This document shows, piece after piece, positions 34,510 to 43,232 of a stretch of DNA of 64,000 bases. The position numbers were made by a program, and so were the translations under genes. The notes under the pieces were generated by a model. It was not told the origin of the DNA. It searched no databases and was given only the letters and a program-made list of their open reading frames with translations. Source of the DNA: DASZUK01 sp963745595. GTDB lineage: Bacteria > Actinomycetota > Acidimicrobiia > Acidimicrobiales > RAAP-2. How positions within the stretch are numbered: position 1 is the first letter of the stretch; every line of letters starts with the position of its first letter. Location of the stretch: contig CAVUYB010000005.1 in the NCBI GenBank assembly GCA_963745595.1, forward strand, positions 248,001-312,000, written 5' to 3'.

Positions 34510-35152
34510 TTGCCGGCTCGCTGACCATCTGGCCCGTCGAGGCCCCGGCTCCGGGGTGCTCGAAACGGTAGAACTCGTCGCTCAGCCAGGCTGGCATCGC
34601 GTTGGTCTCCTCGCGCAGCGTCTTGAACTCCGCAGGCGGTAGCGCGCCCCGTACCTGCGCAATGACCGCTGGGGTCACCTGCTTGGGGCCGAGGTAACGC
34701 AGCGCGCGCAGCGCGTCGCCGGCCGGAGTGCCCGGCAGTACCAGCTCTCTGGGGGCTGCGTGCCGGAGCTGCACGCTGAGCTGGCCGAGCTGCACGGTTC
34801 GGCTGTGGCCAGAAGTGAGGAATACCGGGGACAACGGGGCTTGGGTACTCAAGCCGAGCCGTCGGGCAGCTTCGGCGCCATGGACGGCGATCGACTCACC
34901 CCGGCTCTCGGCTAGCGCTTCGACCAGGGCCTGAGGCTGGGGAGGGACCGCGCCGACGAGGCGGCTGGTCTTCGGCCGGCAGTAGACGCCACGGGCGGCG
35001 CGCGTGATCTCCCCAGCCCGCTCGAGGCGGCTGAGCGTCTGATCCACGGCCGCTCTCGTGCCATAGCGAAGCAGTCGGGACGTCGGAATCAGTGCCCCTG
35101 GTGTGGCCTGCTCGAACTCCCGTCGGATCGCCGTGGTGGTCGACATGCTCAC
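34502..35152 (-). CDS. AbiEi-type (DUF6088) transcriptional regulator antitoxin
   Basis: A 216-residue protein with an N-terminal winged-helix domain (PTSRLLRYGTRAAVDQTLSRLERAGEITRAARGVYCRP) and the DUF6088 C-terminal part (AVHGAEAARRLGLSTQAPLSPVFLTSG, ALRYLGPKQVT). Members are the antitoxins of type IV AbiE systems and repress their own operon. GTG 35152 or ATG 35146 may be the start. An inverted repeat immediately upstream is a plausible operator. It is coupled to AbiEii by an 8-bp overlap. Confidence 0.87.
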   Translation of the reverse strand: MSMSTTTAIRREFEQATPGALIPTSRLLRYGTRAAVDQTLSRLERAGEITRAARGVYCRPKTSRLVGAVPPQPQALVEALAESRGESIAVHGAEAARRLGLSTQAPLSPVFLTSGHSRTVQLGQLSVQLRHAAPRELVLPGTPAGDALRALRYLGPKQVTPAVIAQVRGALPPAEFKTLREETNAMPAWLSDEFYRFEHPGAGASTGQMVSEPAIA

Positions 35153-35153
35153 G

Positions 35154-35178
35154 TCAGAAAGTGTAGCTAATTATCTGA
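35154..35178 (-). promoter_or_regulatory. Inverted repeat at the AbiE promoter
   Basis: TCAGA (35154-35158) and TCTGA (35174-35178) form an inverted repeat with a 15-bp AT-rich spacer, directly upstream of the AbiEi start. AbiEi proteins repress by binding inverted repeats, so this is a candidate operator. Confidence 0.4.
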
Positions 35179-35337
35179 CATGCGCCAACGCGACGACCGA
35201 GCGATCGATACCGCCAGCTGTTGTCACGACTGTGACGGACCGCTCGGTCAATCCCGTCGGGACCGCCGGTGAGGGTTCTCCCTCGAGCTCGCTGCAAGGG
35301 GAGTGACGACGGGGGTGGACGGCCCCCATGCATCGAC

Positions 35338-36385
35338 TCAGCCGTCCCCAGTCTGGACGACGGACGGCGAGTGCCGGAAGAACTGCTCGACGTCGTGCTC
35401 GTACGTGTACGGCACGGGACGGCGGCCGGTACTTCGTCGTAGGCGGAGGGCTCGGACGAAGTTCTCGACGGCGCCGGCGCTGGTGTAGCGGTAGTCGAAG
35501 CCGGCATCGGTCAGGCGGCGGGTGTCGACGCCACGGCCGTAGCGCAGGAGGGCTTCGAGCTCGGGCGGGAGCTCGAAGACACGGAGGCGGACGAGCGGGG
35601 CGATGGCGAGGGCAGGGTGGACGGGCGGCAGGGGGAGGAGCCGGGTCCCGCAGATCGACGCGACCTCGCTCCAGGGCAGCCGACCGCGGCCGGCGACGTT
35701 GAAGACGCCGGGAAGCCGGTTGCGGGTGACGAAGCTCGACGGCGCGGACGACGTCGTCTTCCTCGACGAACTGCACGAGCGGGTCGAAGCCGAAGATCGA
35801 CGGGCAGAGCGGCCGGGAGAGGTTCTTGGTGATCGGGGTGACGATGTCGGTGCCGAGCACGTTGGCGAAGCGGAGGAGGGTGACGACGACGTCGGGGTTG
35901 TCGTCGGCGAAGTCGTGGACGAGCGCCTCGGCCTCGACGAGGGACCGCTCGACCGCGGTCCTCGGTGGCGCCGATCGCGGCGTGTCCTCGGCGAACGTGT
36001 TCGGGTCCTTCTCGGACGAGCCGTAGACGAGCGTCGACGACTTGACGACGACGTGACGGACGGGCGAGCCGGGGGCGCCGGCCGCGGCGAGGAGGTTCAT
36101 CGTCCCGATGACGTTGATCTCGTGCAGGGCGCGGGAGGGGACCTGGGTGGAGTCGACGACGAGGAAGGTGTGGACGATCGTGTCGACCTGGGTGGCGCGG
36201 ACGAGGCGGTTGAGGATCGAGTACGTCTGGTCGGAGCGGACGTACTCGGCCCGCTCGAACGGCACGGACGGGCTCCGGCTGCCGAGGCCGAGGACGACGT
36301 CGGTGTCGCGGTCGGCCTCGAGGGCCTGGACGACGCGGCCGCCCCAGAAGGTGTCGGCGCCGGTGACGAGGACGCGACGGCCCAC
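35338..36385 (-). pseudogene. NAD-dependent epimerase (Rv0501/GalE2-like), full-length but frameshifted
   Basis: An extended SDR: RRVLVTGADTFWGGRVVQAL, VDTIVHTFLVVDS, HVVVKSSTLVYGSS and the long conserved middle TLLRFANVLGTDIVTPI. An extra A at about 35732 breaks the frame after DDVVRAVEL. Deleting it restores VTRNRLPGVFNVAGRGRLPW and the C-terminus ending EHDVEQFFRHSPSVVQTGDG (348 residues). This is the donor of all the tails in the island. It lies 7 bp after the acyltransferase gene, an arrangement also seen for Rv0501/Rv0502. Family members epimerise sugar nucleotides. Whether the indel is real or an assembly error is open. Confidence 0.88.
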
Positions 36386-36391
36386 CGCGGG

Positions 36392-37285
36392 CTAGCCGAA
36401 CCAGACGCTGCGGCGGTCGCGCAGCATGTCGTAGAGGGTCTCCTGCAGCCGGGCCCGGATGGTCTCGGCCTCTTCCATGACGCGGCTCTTCGAGTACCGG
36501 TCCTGATCGGGCGGGACGTCGAAGGTGATCGGGTCGAGGACGCGCAGCGTGATCTTCGCCGGGAAGGGCACGGCGACACCGACGGGGCCGAGCAGGAGGA
36601 GGTTGGCGGTGACGGGGAAGTACGGCAGCCGGAGGGCCTTGGCGACGGCGGGCAGCCGGAAGAGCGTCGGCATCGCCTCCTCCGCGCCGACGACCGCGAT
36701 CGGGACGACGGGGACGCCGGCGCGCATGGCGATCTCGACGAAGCCGCCGCGGCCGAACCGCCGGAGCTGGTAGCGGTCGGTGTACGACTTGGCGGTCGCC
36801 TTCGTCCCCTCGGGGAAGACGAGGACGAGCTGCTGCTGCTCACGGAGGAGCCGGTAGGCGTTGTCGGGCCGGGCGGGCACGCCACCGGCCCGGCTCCAGA
36901 GCGTCCCGAGGACGGGGAGCGTCCGGAAGAAGTAGTCGGCCATGCCGTAGACGGCGCGGCCGAGCTCCTTCTCGATGCCGTGCATGATCACCGGTGCGTC
37001 GGACGGGATGGCGCCGGCGTGGTTGGCGATCAGCAGCGCGCCGCCGTCGGTCGGGATCTTCTCCAGCCCGTCCCAGTCGGCGCGGAACCAGTTGGCGTAG
37101 ACGGGGTCGTAGAGCTGTCGGACGACGGCGCGGACGCGTTCGGACCGGCCCCATTCGTCGACGTCGGAGCGGCGGCTCTCGTCGGCGGGCGGCGAGACGG
37201 TCGTTCGCTCGTCGGCGGGCAGCCGGAGGGGGACGATCTCGGTGCTCGGTCGGGCCGGCGCCGCGACTTCCCGGCGGGCTGCCAC
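36392..37285 (-). CDS. Lysophospholipid acyltransferase-family protein (Rv0502-like)
   Basis: About 297 residues of the PlsC/DAGAT-like fold: the acceptor motif region LLIANHAGAIPSD, FPEGTKATAKSY (the conserved glycine/proline acyl-binding motif), and VPVVPIAVVGAEEAMP. The N-terminal 55 residues are polar. GTG 37285 is preferred because ATG 37342 would overlap the DUF5615 gene. It acylates a glycerol- or sugar-lipid at the membrane. It is upstream of and probably co-transcribed with the epimerase, part of the stable chromosomal backbone. Confidence 0.87.
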   Translation of the reverse strand: MAARREVAAPARPSTEIVPLRLPADERTTVSPPADESRRSDVDEWGRSERVRAVVRQLYDPVYANWFRADWDGLEKIPTDGGALLIANHAGAIPSDAPVIMHGIEKELGRAVYGMADYFFRTLPVLGTLWSRAGGVPARPDNAYRLLREQQQLVLVFPEGTKATAKSYTDRYQLRRFGRGGFVEIAMRAGVPVVPIAVVGAEEAMPTLFRLPAVAKALRLPYFPVTANLLLLGPVGVAVPFPAKITLRVLDPITFDVPPDQDRYSKSRVMEEAETIRARLQETLYDMLRDRRSVWFG

Positions 37286-37304
37286 GTCGCCATCGTACCG
37301 ACCG

Positions 37305-37675
37305 CTATCCGCCGATCGGCAGCCTCCGGATCCGAATACCACGGTTCTCGATAACGACGATTGCCCCCGCGTCGAGATCTTCTTCGAGGGCTGGCATGTT
37401 GGCGAGAAGGATCATGACCTGTTCATGCGGCCGGCGGCGGCCTTGCCGACGGTAGAGGATGACCGAGGGCACCGTGCTTTCTCGAGCGACGAGCATTCCG
37501 CCGAAGTCGGTGTCGGCCGAGATCAACACCCGTTGTTCTGCGCAGCTCGGGCCAAGATTTCTTCATCGGCGGCCCGGGACAGCCCATATGCGGCCGCGTG
37601 CACAGCGTCATGTCCAGCCGCGACAAGACCATCGGCCAACTGTGACGACAGGCACTGGTCGATGAAGAACCTCAA
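37305..37675 (-). pseudogene. DUF5615 PIN-like toxin, frameshifted
   Basis: From TTG 37675 (overlapping the DUF433 stop as TTGA) the frame reads RFFIDQCLSSQLADGLVAAGHD, AAYGLSRAADEEILARAAQNN. It then stops at about 37530; one missing base restores VLISADTDFGGMLVARE and the C-terminus at 37305. The acidic residues (FIDQ, SADTDF) are those of Mut7-C/DUF5615 PIN-like nucleases. It is the toxin of a DUF433/DUF5615 pair. Confidence 0.78.
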
Positions 37676-37902
37676 GCGGGATCGAGCAGCGGAACCGTGC
37701 GCTCCTGGACCGCAGCGGCGGCGTAGTGCAAGGCCTCAGCCACGTCCACAGGCTCGAGGGCTGGAAGAGCGTCCACGACCTCGTCTGCGGTCATCCCGTC
37801 AGCAACCATGGCCACAACGGTGGCGACGGGGATGCGCAGACCGCGAATGCACGGCTGGCCGCCCATCTGCCCCGTTTTCACCGTTATCCGTTCGAAGCGC
37901 AT
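37672..37902 (-). CDS. DUF433-family antitoxin
   Basis: A 76-residue DUF433 protein: GGQPCIRGLRIPVATVVAMVADGMTADEVVDALPALEPVDVAEAL, the classic 'G-P-RG-RI-V' opening and helix-turn-helix-like body. DUF433 proteins pair with DUF5615 PIN-like toxins, and here the two genes overlap by 4 bp. It probably binds both toxin and promoter DNA. Confidence 0.88.
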   Translation of the reverse strand: MRFERITVKTGQMGGQPCIRGLRIPVATVVAMVADGMTADEVVDALPALEPVDVAEALHYAAAAVQERTVPLLDPA

Positions 37903-37995
37903 CCGACGGCCTCCTCGGATGTCAGCGTACCGGCGCCCTTCCCGAGGTGGCGACGGAGCGAGCCGGCAGCCTGCTGCAGTTCGTCCGCCGTCGGG

Positions 37996-39343
37996 TCAAG
38001 GTCGTCCGGCGCCGATCAGGTCTGTGTCGTAGATCGGCGAGTACGAGACGGTCGTCCCGGTGTACGGGGCCTGGATGATCGTTGTGCTGCCGTAGGGGCC
38101 GGAACCGACGTACATGACGACGTGGTCGATGATGCCGTCGCCGTCGAGGTTCTTGTAGAAGAGCAGGTCGCCGGGTTGAAGGGCGGACAGCGAGACGTGG
38201 GGGATCGACGCGTACTGGGCTGTGGCGGTCCGCGGGATCGAGACGCCGGCCTGGGCCCACGCCCACTGGGTGAGGCCGGAGCAGTCGAAGCCCTGGCCGG
38301 GCGTCTCGCCGCCCCATGCGTAGGGGACGCCGAGCTGGCTCTCCGCGGCCTGGACGGCCGCGTTGCCGCCGCCGCTCGACGAGCCGCTGGCGCTGACCGT
38401 CGGCGGTGAGCTGCTCGAACCGCTACCACTCGAGCCGCTGCTTCCGGAACCGGAGCTGCTCTTGCCCGACTGGCTGGCCGACGCGGCGGCTTGGTTGGCC
38501 GCAGTGGTGGCGGCCGCGCCGGCACTGGAGCCGCCGACCGCGGTGGCGACGGCGACCGCGCTGGCGGCCTGTTGCGCGGCCTGTTGGTGCGCGGCGGCCG
38601 TCTTCGCCGCGGCGGCTGCCGCGGCGGCTGCCGCCGCCTGGGCCTGGGCCTGGGCAGCGACCTCCTGGGCCAGCGTCCCCTTCACCTGTTGCAGCGTCGC
38701 CTCGTCGGCCGCGGTGGCGCTGGCGTTCGCCTGCTGGAGGGCCTGGGCCTGTTGAGCCTGGGCCTGGGCCTGCTGCTCCTGGGCTTTCTGGGCGGCCTGG
38801 TCGGCCTGGAGCTTGTTCTGCTGGCCGACGAGCGCGGTCTGGTCGACGACGACATTGCCGATCACGGTGCTCTCGTACTCGGTCCGGGCGTCGGAGCTGG
38901 CGGCGGAGGTGGCGAAGAGGGAGGAGATCTGGGTGGCGGGGGCGCCGGAGACGTAGGCCATGACCGCGTCGTGGGCCAGCTTCGTCTTGTCGGCGGTGAT
39001 GTTTGCCTGGGTGCTGCTCAGGTCGGCGGCGGTCGTCGCGAGCTGGGCGTTGACGGTCTGTAGCGTCTGCTGCGCGGCGTCGTACTGCTGGCTCAGTGCG
39101 GCGGTCTGGGCCTGCTCGTGGGCGATCGTCGTCGCGAGCGTCGCGGCCTGTTGCTGGGTGGCTGTGATCTGCGCCTGGGTGGGAACACTCGCCGAGCTGC
39201 CGGAAGAAGAGGAGGTGGAGGTGGCGCCGGCGAGCGGCGTGCCGACGGCGATGGGCGAGGGCGATGAGGGCGATGAGGGCGATCGCCACGATCCCACCGG
39301 CGAGGGTGGGCGAAAGAATGCGGCGTGTGCTCCGACAATTCAC
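37996..39343 (-). pseudogene. Secreted NlpC/P60 peptidoglycan hydrolase, frameshifted in the signal peptide
   Basis: GTG 39343 (GGAAG upstream) encodes NCRSTRRILSPTLAGGIVAIALIALIAL, a signal peptide. The frame then breaks in a CCCATCGCC run near 39253 and continues as GTPLAGATSTSSSS in the main frame. That frame has long coiled-coil Gln/Ala repeats, a Gly/Ser linker and an NlpC/P60 domain: YAWGGETPGQGFDCSGLTQWAW (catalytic Cys), GDLLFYKNLDGDGIIDHVVMYVG (catalytic His). It should cleave stem peptides in the cell wall, regulated by the coiled coil as in RipA-like proteins. With one base removed it would be intact. Confidence 0.85.
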
Positions 39344-39502
39344 AGCAGCCACTTCCGCAACAGTAACCCCTCGAGTCACACAATCCAAGGGGTCGAGCCC
39401 GCTCGGACGGCGTCGGACGGAAGTCGTGAACACCGTACTTGCCGGGCCTGGTCACCGATCGCCACCGGTCGGCCGGCGGGCAGGGCGCTCTAGGGTGCGT
39501 CC

Positions 39503-41041
39503 GTGGACGGTGTGCGGGAGGTCGTTGGCGGCCGAGTCGAGGGTCGGGAGTTCGACGGCGGATGGGTGTTTACCGGCATCCCGTTCGCAGCCGCGCCGGT
39601 CGGTCCGCTCCGATGGCGGCCGCCGCAGCCGCCGGCAACGTGGTCAGGTATCCGCCCGGCGGTGGAGTTCGGGCCGATCGCGCCGCAGACGCCACCGATC
39701 CCGGGCGTTGCCGTGCCGGGCGATCCGGTGGCGCAGGACGAGGACTGTCTCAATCTGAACGTCTGGACGCCGGCGCTCGATGACGGGGTCCGTCCGGTCA
39801 TGGTCTGGGTGCACGGCGGCGGGTTCACGACGGGGGCCGGGTCGAGCCTCCTCTACCGGGGCGGGGACCTGGCGCGTGACGGCGACGTCGTCGTCGTCAC
39901 GGGCAACTACCGGCTCGGCGCGCTCGGCTTCCTCGGCCACCCCGCGCTCGGTGATCCGGCGACGGGGACGATCGGCAGCTGGGGCTTGCTCGACCAGATC
40001 GCGATCCTGCGGTGGGTCCGTGAGCACATCGCGGCGTTCGGTGGCGATCCGAACAACGTGACGCTCTTCGGCGAGTCGGCGGGAGGGATGGCGATCTCAG
40101 CGCTCCTCGGCGTCCCGACGGCCCGCGGGCTGTTCCACCGGGCGGTCGTCGAGAGCGGGCCGCCGTACACGCACTCGGTCGACCAGGCGGTGCGGGCCGC
40201 CAGCGATCTGGCCGGCCTGCTCGGCGTCGGCGACGTCACACGGCAGTCGCTCGAGGCAGTGCCGGCCGACGAACTGGTCGCGGCGACGGCGGAGCTGCAG
40301 AACCGGTCACCGCGACCGGGCGAGCTGCCGCTGCCGTTCCTGCCGGTCGTCGACGGACACTTCCTACCGCGACGGCCGGAGGACGCGGTCGCGGCCGGCG
40401 AGGCGGCGTCGGTCCCGCTGTTGATCGGGACGACGCGGGACGAGCTGACGTTCTTCGCGCTCGGCGACCGCCGGCTGCACGGCATGGACGACGACGGCCT
40501 GCTGCACTGGCTGCAGCTCGCGGACCCGACGATCCCGCCGGAGCGGATCGTCGACGCGTACCGGACCGCTCGCCAGGCCCGGGGGGAGCCGGTGGGACCG
40601 CTCGACCTCTGGGTGGCCGCGGGTAGCGACCGCGTCTTCCGTTGGCCGTCGCTGCAGCTGGCCGCGGCGCAGCGGCGCTACCAGCCGGCGACGTACGTCT
40701 ATCTGTTCACGTGGGAGTCGCCGGCGTTCGGCGGCCTGCTCGGCTCCTGCCACGCGCTCGAGATCCCGTTCGTCTTCGGGAGCATCCGCCAGCCGGTCAT
40801 CGCCGCGTTCGCCGGCCGCGGCCCCGAAGCCGACGCGCTGACCGACGAGATGCAGCGGGCGTGGCTCTCGTTCGCCCGCTCGGGCGACCCGAGCCACGAC
40901 GGTATCGGTCAGTGGCCGGCGTGGGACGCCGATCGGCGGGCGACGATGGTCTTCGGCCGGACGACCGAGCTGGTCGACGCCCCCCGGAACGACGAGCTCG
41001 CGGCCTGGGGATCGTTACCCCTGGCCGACCCGGTCGGCTGA
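39503..41041 (+). CDS. Type-B carboxylesterase/para-nitrobenzyl esterase family
   Basis: A 512-residue alpha/beta hydrolase. FTGIPFAAAPVGPLRWRPP and DEDCLNLNVWTP (the family's second signature) open the fold. WVHGGGF is the oxyanion hole, FGESAGGMA the nucleophile elbow, IGTTRDELTFF carries the acid and GSCHALEIPFVFG the His. There is no clear signal peptide. It hydrolyses carboxylic esters; natural substrates vary. It stands alone between the NlpC gene and the tRNA. Confidence 0.92.
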   Translation: MDGVREVVGGRVEGREFDGGWVFTGIPFAAAPVGPLRWRPPQPPATWSGIRPAVEFGPIAPQTPPIPGVAVPGDPVAQDEDCLNLNVWTPALDDGVRPVMVWVHGGGFTTGAGSSLLYRGGDLARDGDVVVVTGNYRLGALGFLGHPALGDPATGTIGSWGLLDQIAILRWVREHIAAFGGDPNNVTLFGESAGGMAISALLGVPTARGLFHRAVVESGPPYTHSVDQAVRAASDLAGLLGVGDVTRQSLEAVPADELVAATAELQNRSPRPGELPLPFLPVVDGHFLPRRPEDAVAAGEAASVPLLIGTTRDELTFFALGDRRLHGMDDDGLLHWLQLADPTIPPERIVDAYRTARQARGEPVGPLDLWVAAGSDRVFRWPSLQLAAAQRRYQPATYVYLFTWESPAFGGLLGSCHALEIPFVFGSIRQPVIAAFAGRGPEADALTDEMQRAWLSFARSGDPSHDGIGQWPAWDADRRATMVFGRTTELVDAPRNDELAAWGSLPLADPVG

Positions 41042-41176
41042 CGCGGCGCCAGCCGGTCGAGGGTTGCCGGCCGGCGGTCGTGGTCGGCCCCGCGACGGTC
41101 GGCCGCCACTAGCTTCGTGGGCCGGCGCGAGACGCTGGCGTCGTGCGCACACCGGGGAGGACCGGTGGCGTAACGA

Positions 41177-41250
41177 GGGGACGTAGCCCAACCGGCAGAG
41201 GCAGGGCGCTTAAAACGCCTCCAGTGAGGGTTCGAGCCCCTCCGTCCCCA
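41177..41250 (+). tRNA. tRNA with UAA anticodon and short variable loop (Leu-type anticodon, class I body)
   Basis: A 74-nt cloverleaf: perfect acceptor stem (GGGGACG with CGTCCCC), D-arm GCC...GGC, anticodon stem GGGCG/CGCCT with loop CTTAAAA (anticodon UAA), variable region CCAGT (only 5 nt) and T-arm GAGGG/CCCTC with TTCGAGC. CCA is not encoded. UAA reads the leucine codon UUA, but bacterial tRNA-Leu normally has a long variable arm. The isotype is therefore uncertain. Its 3' end is 3 bp from a direct repeat. Confidence 0.85.
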
Positions 41251-41252
41251 CG

Positions 41253-41275
41253 GCGGAACAGATTACGAACCGCGG
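41253..41275. repeat. 23-bp direct repeat, left copy (candidate attachment site)
   Basis: Identical to 44330-44352, with weaker similarity continuing for another 40 bp. It lies 2 bp after the tRNA and, read on the minus strand, encodes AVRNLFR-like codons of a recombinase end. Confidence 0.7.
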
Positions 41276-41640
41276 GCGTAGGGCGGGTACGCGGAAGGTT
41301 GGACGAAATGGCGCCCGGCTGTCGATCTCCACGCCGTCGACGAGCTGCCGGAACAGCGCCTTGATGGCGAGCGGGCCGGCTTCTCCCTCTCAGGCGAAGA
41401 CGTCATCCACGAGGCCGCCGATTCGGCCAGGTCGAGGTCGTCGTAGGGATCGTCCGGCTCGTCGTCCAGTCCGGTGACAGTTCCCCTTTGCGGCAGCGCA
41501 GGCCGGCGATGCTTTCGGCCAGCTCTTCCAGTCGGGGACAACGACTCGAGGATGGTCCTCGCTTCGAAGGCGGCAGGTAGTGCTCGACGGGGACGATCTC
41601 GGCCTCGACTTGGGCTGGCAGCACCCACAGTGGCGACTCT
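41253..41640 (-). pseudogene. Recombinase-like C-terminal remnant
   Basis: In broken frames the minus strand reads LPAQVEAEIVPVEHYLPP, RLEELAESIAGLRCRKGEL, then AIKALFRQLVDGVEIDSRAPFRPTFRVP and AVRNLFR. The xLVxxVxIxxRxxxxPTFRVP pattern resembles the end of large serine recombinases. No catalytic domain is present, so this is a relic of a mobile element beside the tRNA. Confidence 0.45.
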
Positions 41641-41681
41641 GTCCGTCAACCTGAACGATGGGGCATCGGCACCCATTGGGA

Positions 41682-43232
41682 TCAGTGGGTGCCGAAAAAT
41701 GGTGCGCTGTAGCTAAAGACGCCGCCGTCGGAAGCGACCAGCCAGTAGCCACTCGTCGCCGGGTCGGCCACCATCCCGACAATTGGCGCCACGAGTGTGG
41801 GCCTGCCGTTGATTCCTTGATACCTGGCGGTTCCGAAGGCAAAGACGCCCCCATCGGCGGCGACCAGCCAGTAGCCACCGCCTGTCGTGGTGACCGCCAT
41901 GCTGACGACCGGCTTGTCCAGCGATTGGCCACCCATCGAGCCTTTGAATCTGGCATCGCCGAAGGCAAAGACGCCCCCATCGGCGGCGACCAGCCAGTAG
42001 CCACCGCCTGTCGTGGTGACCGCCATGCTGACGACCGGCTTGTCCAGCGATTGGCCACCCATCGAGCCTTTGAATCTGGCATCGCCGAAGGCAAAGACGC
42101 CCCCATCGGAGGCGACCAGCCAGTAACCGGCACCTGTCGGCGTCGGGGTGATCCCAGCCACCGGCGCGTTGAGGGGCTGACCCCCCATCGACCCGAAGAA
42201 GGCGGCATCGCCGAAGGCAAAGACGCCCCCATCGGAGGCCACCAGCCAGTAGCCCCGGCCGTCGGGGGTCGCCACGATGTGGGTGATGGGGGCATTGAGC
42301 GTCTTTCCTGCCATCGAACCGTAGGACTGCGCATTGCCATGCGTCGAGACGGCGCCCGTCGCGTCAGCGAGCCAGTAGCCGCCGCCTGTCGGGGTTGCCG
42401 CCATGCCGACGATCGGTGGTGCCAGGCCTCCGGTGTCTGTCGGTTCGGAGGACGAGCTGTAGGTGGGGCCGTTGCAGGTCCAGTCCACTCCGGTGGCGTA
42501 GACGTCATTCAATCCGGCGATGATTGGCTGCTGCGGGAAGGCGTTGGCCGCTGGGCTGGTACCTGTCGCGTCGGTGACTGTCGTGACGGTCCCACCGGAG
42601 GTGGTGTACACGTTGTTTTGGTCGATCTCGGCGTTGTCACGGGCCTGGGCCCATTGCCGGCCTGTCGCCAGGCTGTAAAACAGCTCGGCGAAGTACATCA
42701 CCCCGTCAGGCGCACATGCAGTACCGACGGCCAACGATGTTGGTGCCGCCGAGAGTGCCGTTCTGGCATCCGCGTAAGAAAGCATCACCGTGTTGTCAAT
42801 GCCGGCCGAGTCGGTGCTCTGTCCTGCAATTTCCCCTGTGGGCCCTGTGTAGAGGCCAGCAGGATTGGGGCCGGTGTAGTCACCTATCGTCTCGTGGCTG
42901 GCTTCCCACTCCGCCGCTGCTTGGGCCGTTGCCTCGGCGCCGCCCGCCACCCTCAGCACGGGCAATGTCCATCGTGACCCTGTGTATGTGTAGCCCCGGG
43001 CCGGAGCAAGGCGTTCGAGATTGATGCGGTTGAAGATGTCAGTGGCAGCGCCCTGCTCGGCCAAGGTGGGTGTGGAGTAAGAGCATGTTGGCCCAGGACA
43101 GGCCACGGCAATCGCGGCGGGTTGAGATGACGGTGCCGCGGCGCTGGCGGGGATCTGCGAGCTGGCGATAGCCACCGTCCCGCCGACGGCGATCCCGATA
43201 GCTCCGAATAGGACCAGGAATTTACGGATCAT
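41682..43232 (-). CDS. Secreted CAP-domain-like protein with propeller repeats
   Basis: ATG 43232 (GGGGG 7 nt upstream) gives 516 residues. The signal peptide is IRKFLVLFGAIGIAVGGTVAIA with cleavage near ASA. Residues about 50-240 resemble an SCP/PR1 (CAP) domain (DIFNRINLERLAPARGYTY, WEASHETIGDYTG, GEIAGQS, YFAELFYS). The rest is about six repeats of 42 residues with GYWLVASDGGVFAFGDA cores, a hallmark of Acidimicrobiia secreted proteins and probably a beta-propeller. Two adjacent repeats are DNA-identical. It likely acts in or on the cell wall; the substrate is unknown. Confidence 0.82.
   Translation of the reverse strand: MIRKFLVLFGAIGIAVGGTVAIASSQIPASAAAPSSQPAAIAVACPGPTCSYSTPTLAEQGAATDIFNRINLERLAPARGYTYTGSRWTLPVLRVAGGAEATAQAAAEWEASHETIGDYTGPNPAGLYTGPTGEIAGQSTDSAGIDNTVMLSYADARTALSAAPTSLAVGTACAPDGVMYFAELFYSLATGRQWAQARDNAEIDQNNVYTTSGGTVTTVTDATGTSPAANAFPQQPIIAGLNDVYATGVDWTCNGPTYSSSSEPTDTGGLAPPIVGMAATPTGGGYWLADATGAVSTHGNAQSYGSMAGKTLNAPITHIVATPDGRGYWLVASDGGVFAFGDAAFFGSMGGQPLNAPVAGITPTPTGAGYWLVASDGGVFAFGDARFKGSMGGQSLDKPVVSMAVTTTGGGYWLVAADGGVFAFGDARFKGSMGGQSLDKPVVSMAVTTTGGGYWLVAADGGVFAFGTARYQGINGRPTLVAPIVGMVADPATSGYWLVASDGGVFSYSAPFFGTH
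41841..42092 (-). repeat. Identical 126-bp tandem repeats inside the propeller protein
   Basis: Repeat starts at 41841, 41967 and 42093 are exactly 126 bp (42 codons) apart, and the first two units appear base-identical. This indicates recent duplication of one propeller blade. Confidence 0.8.

Noticed and set aside
24244..35338. Epimerase tails considered as an insertion sequence or transposon
   Set aside because: There are no terminal inverted repeats, no transposase and no target-site duplications; the copies are sense fragments of a neighbouring host gene.
35603..37354. 583-codon frame on the plus strand
   Set aside because: Antisense to the epimerase and acyltransferase genes; composition is low-complexity Asp/Glu/Arg/Gly.
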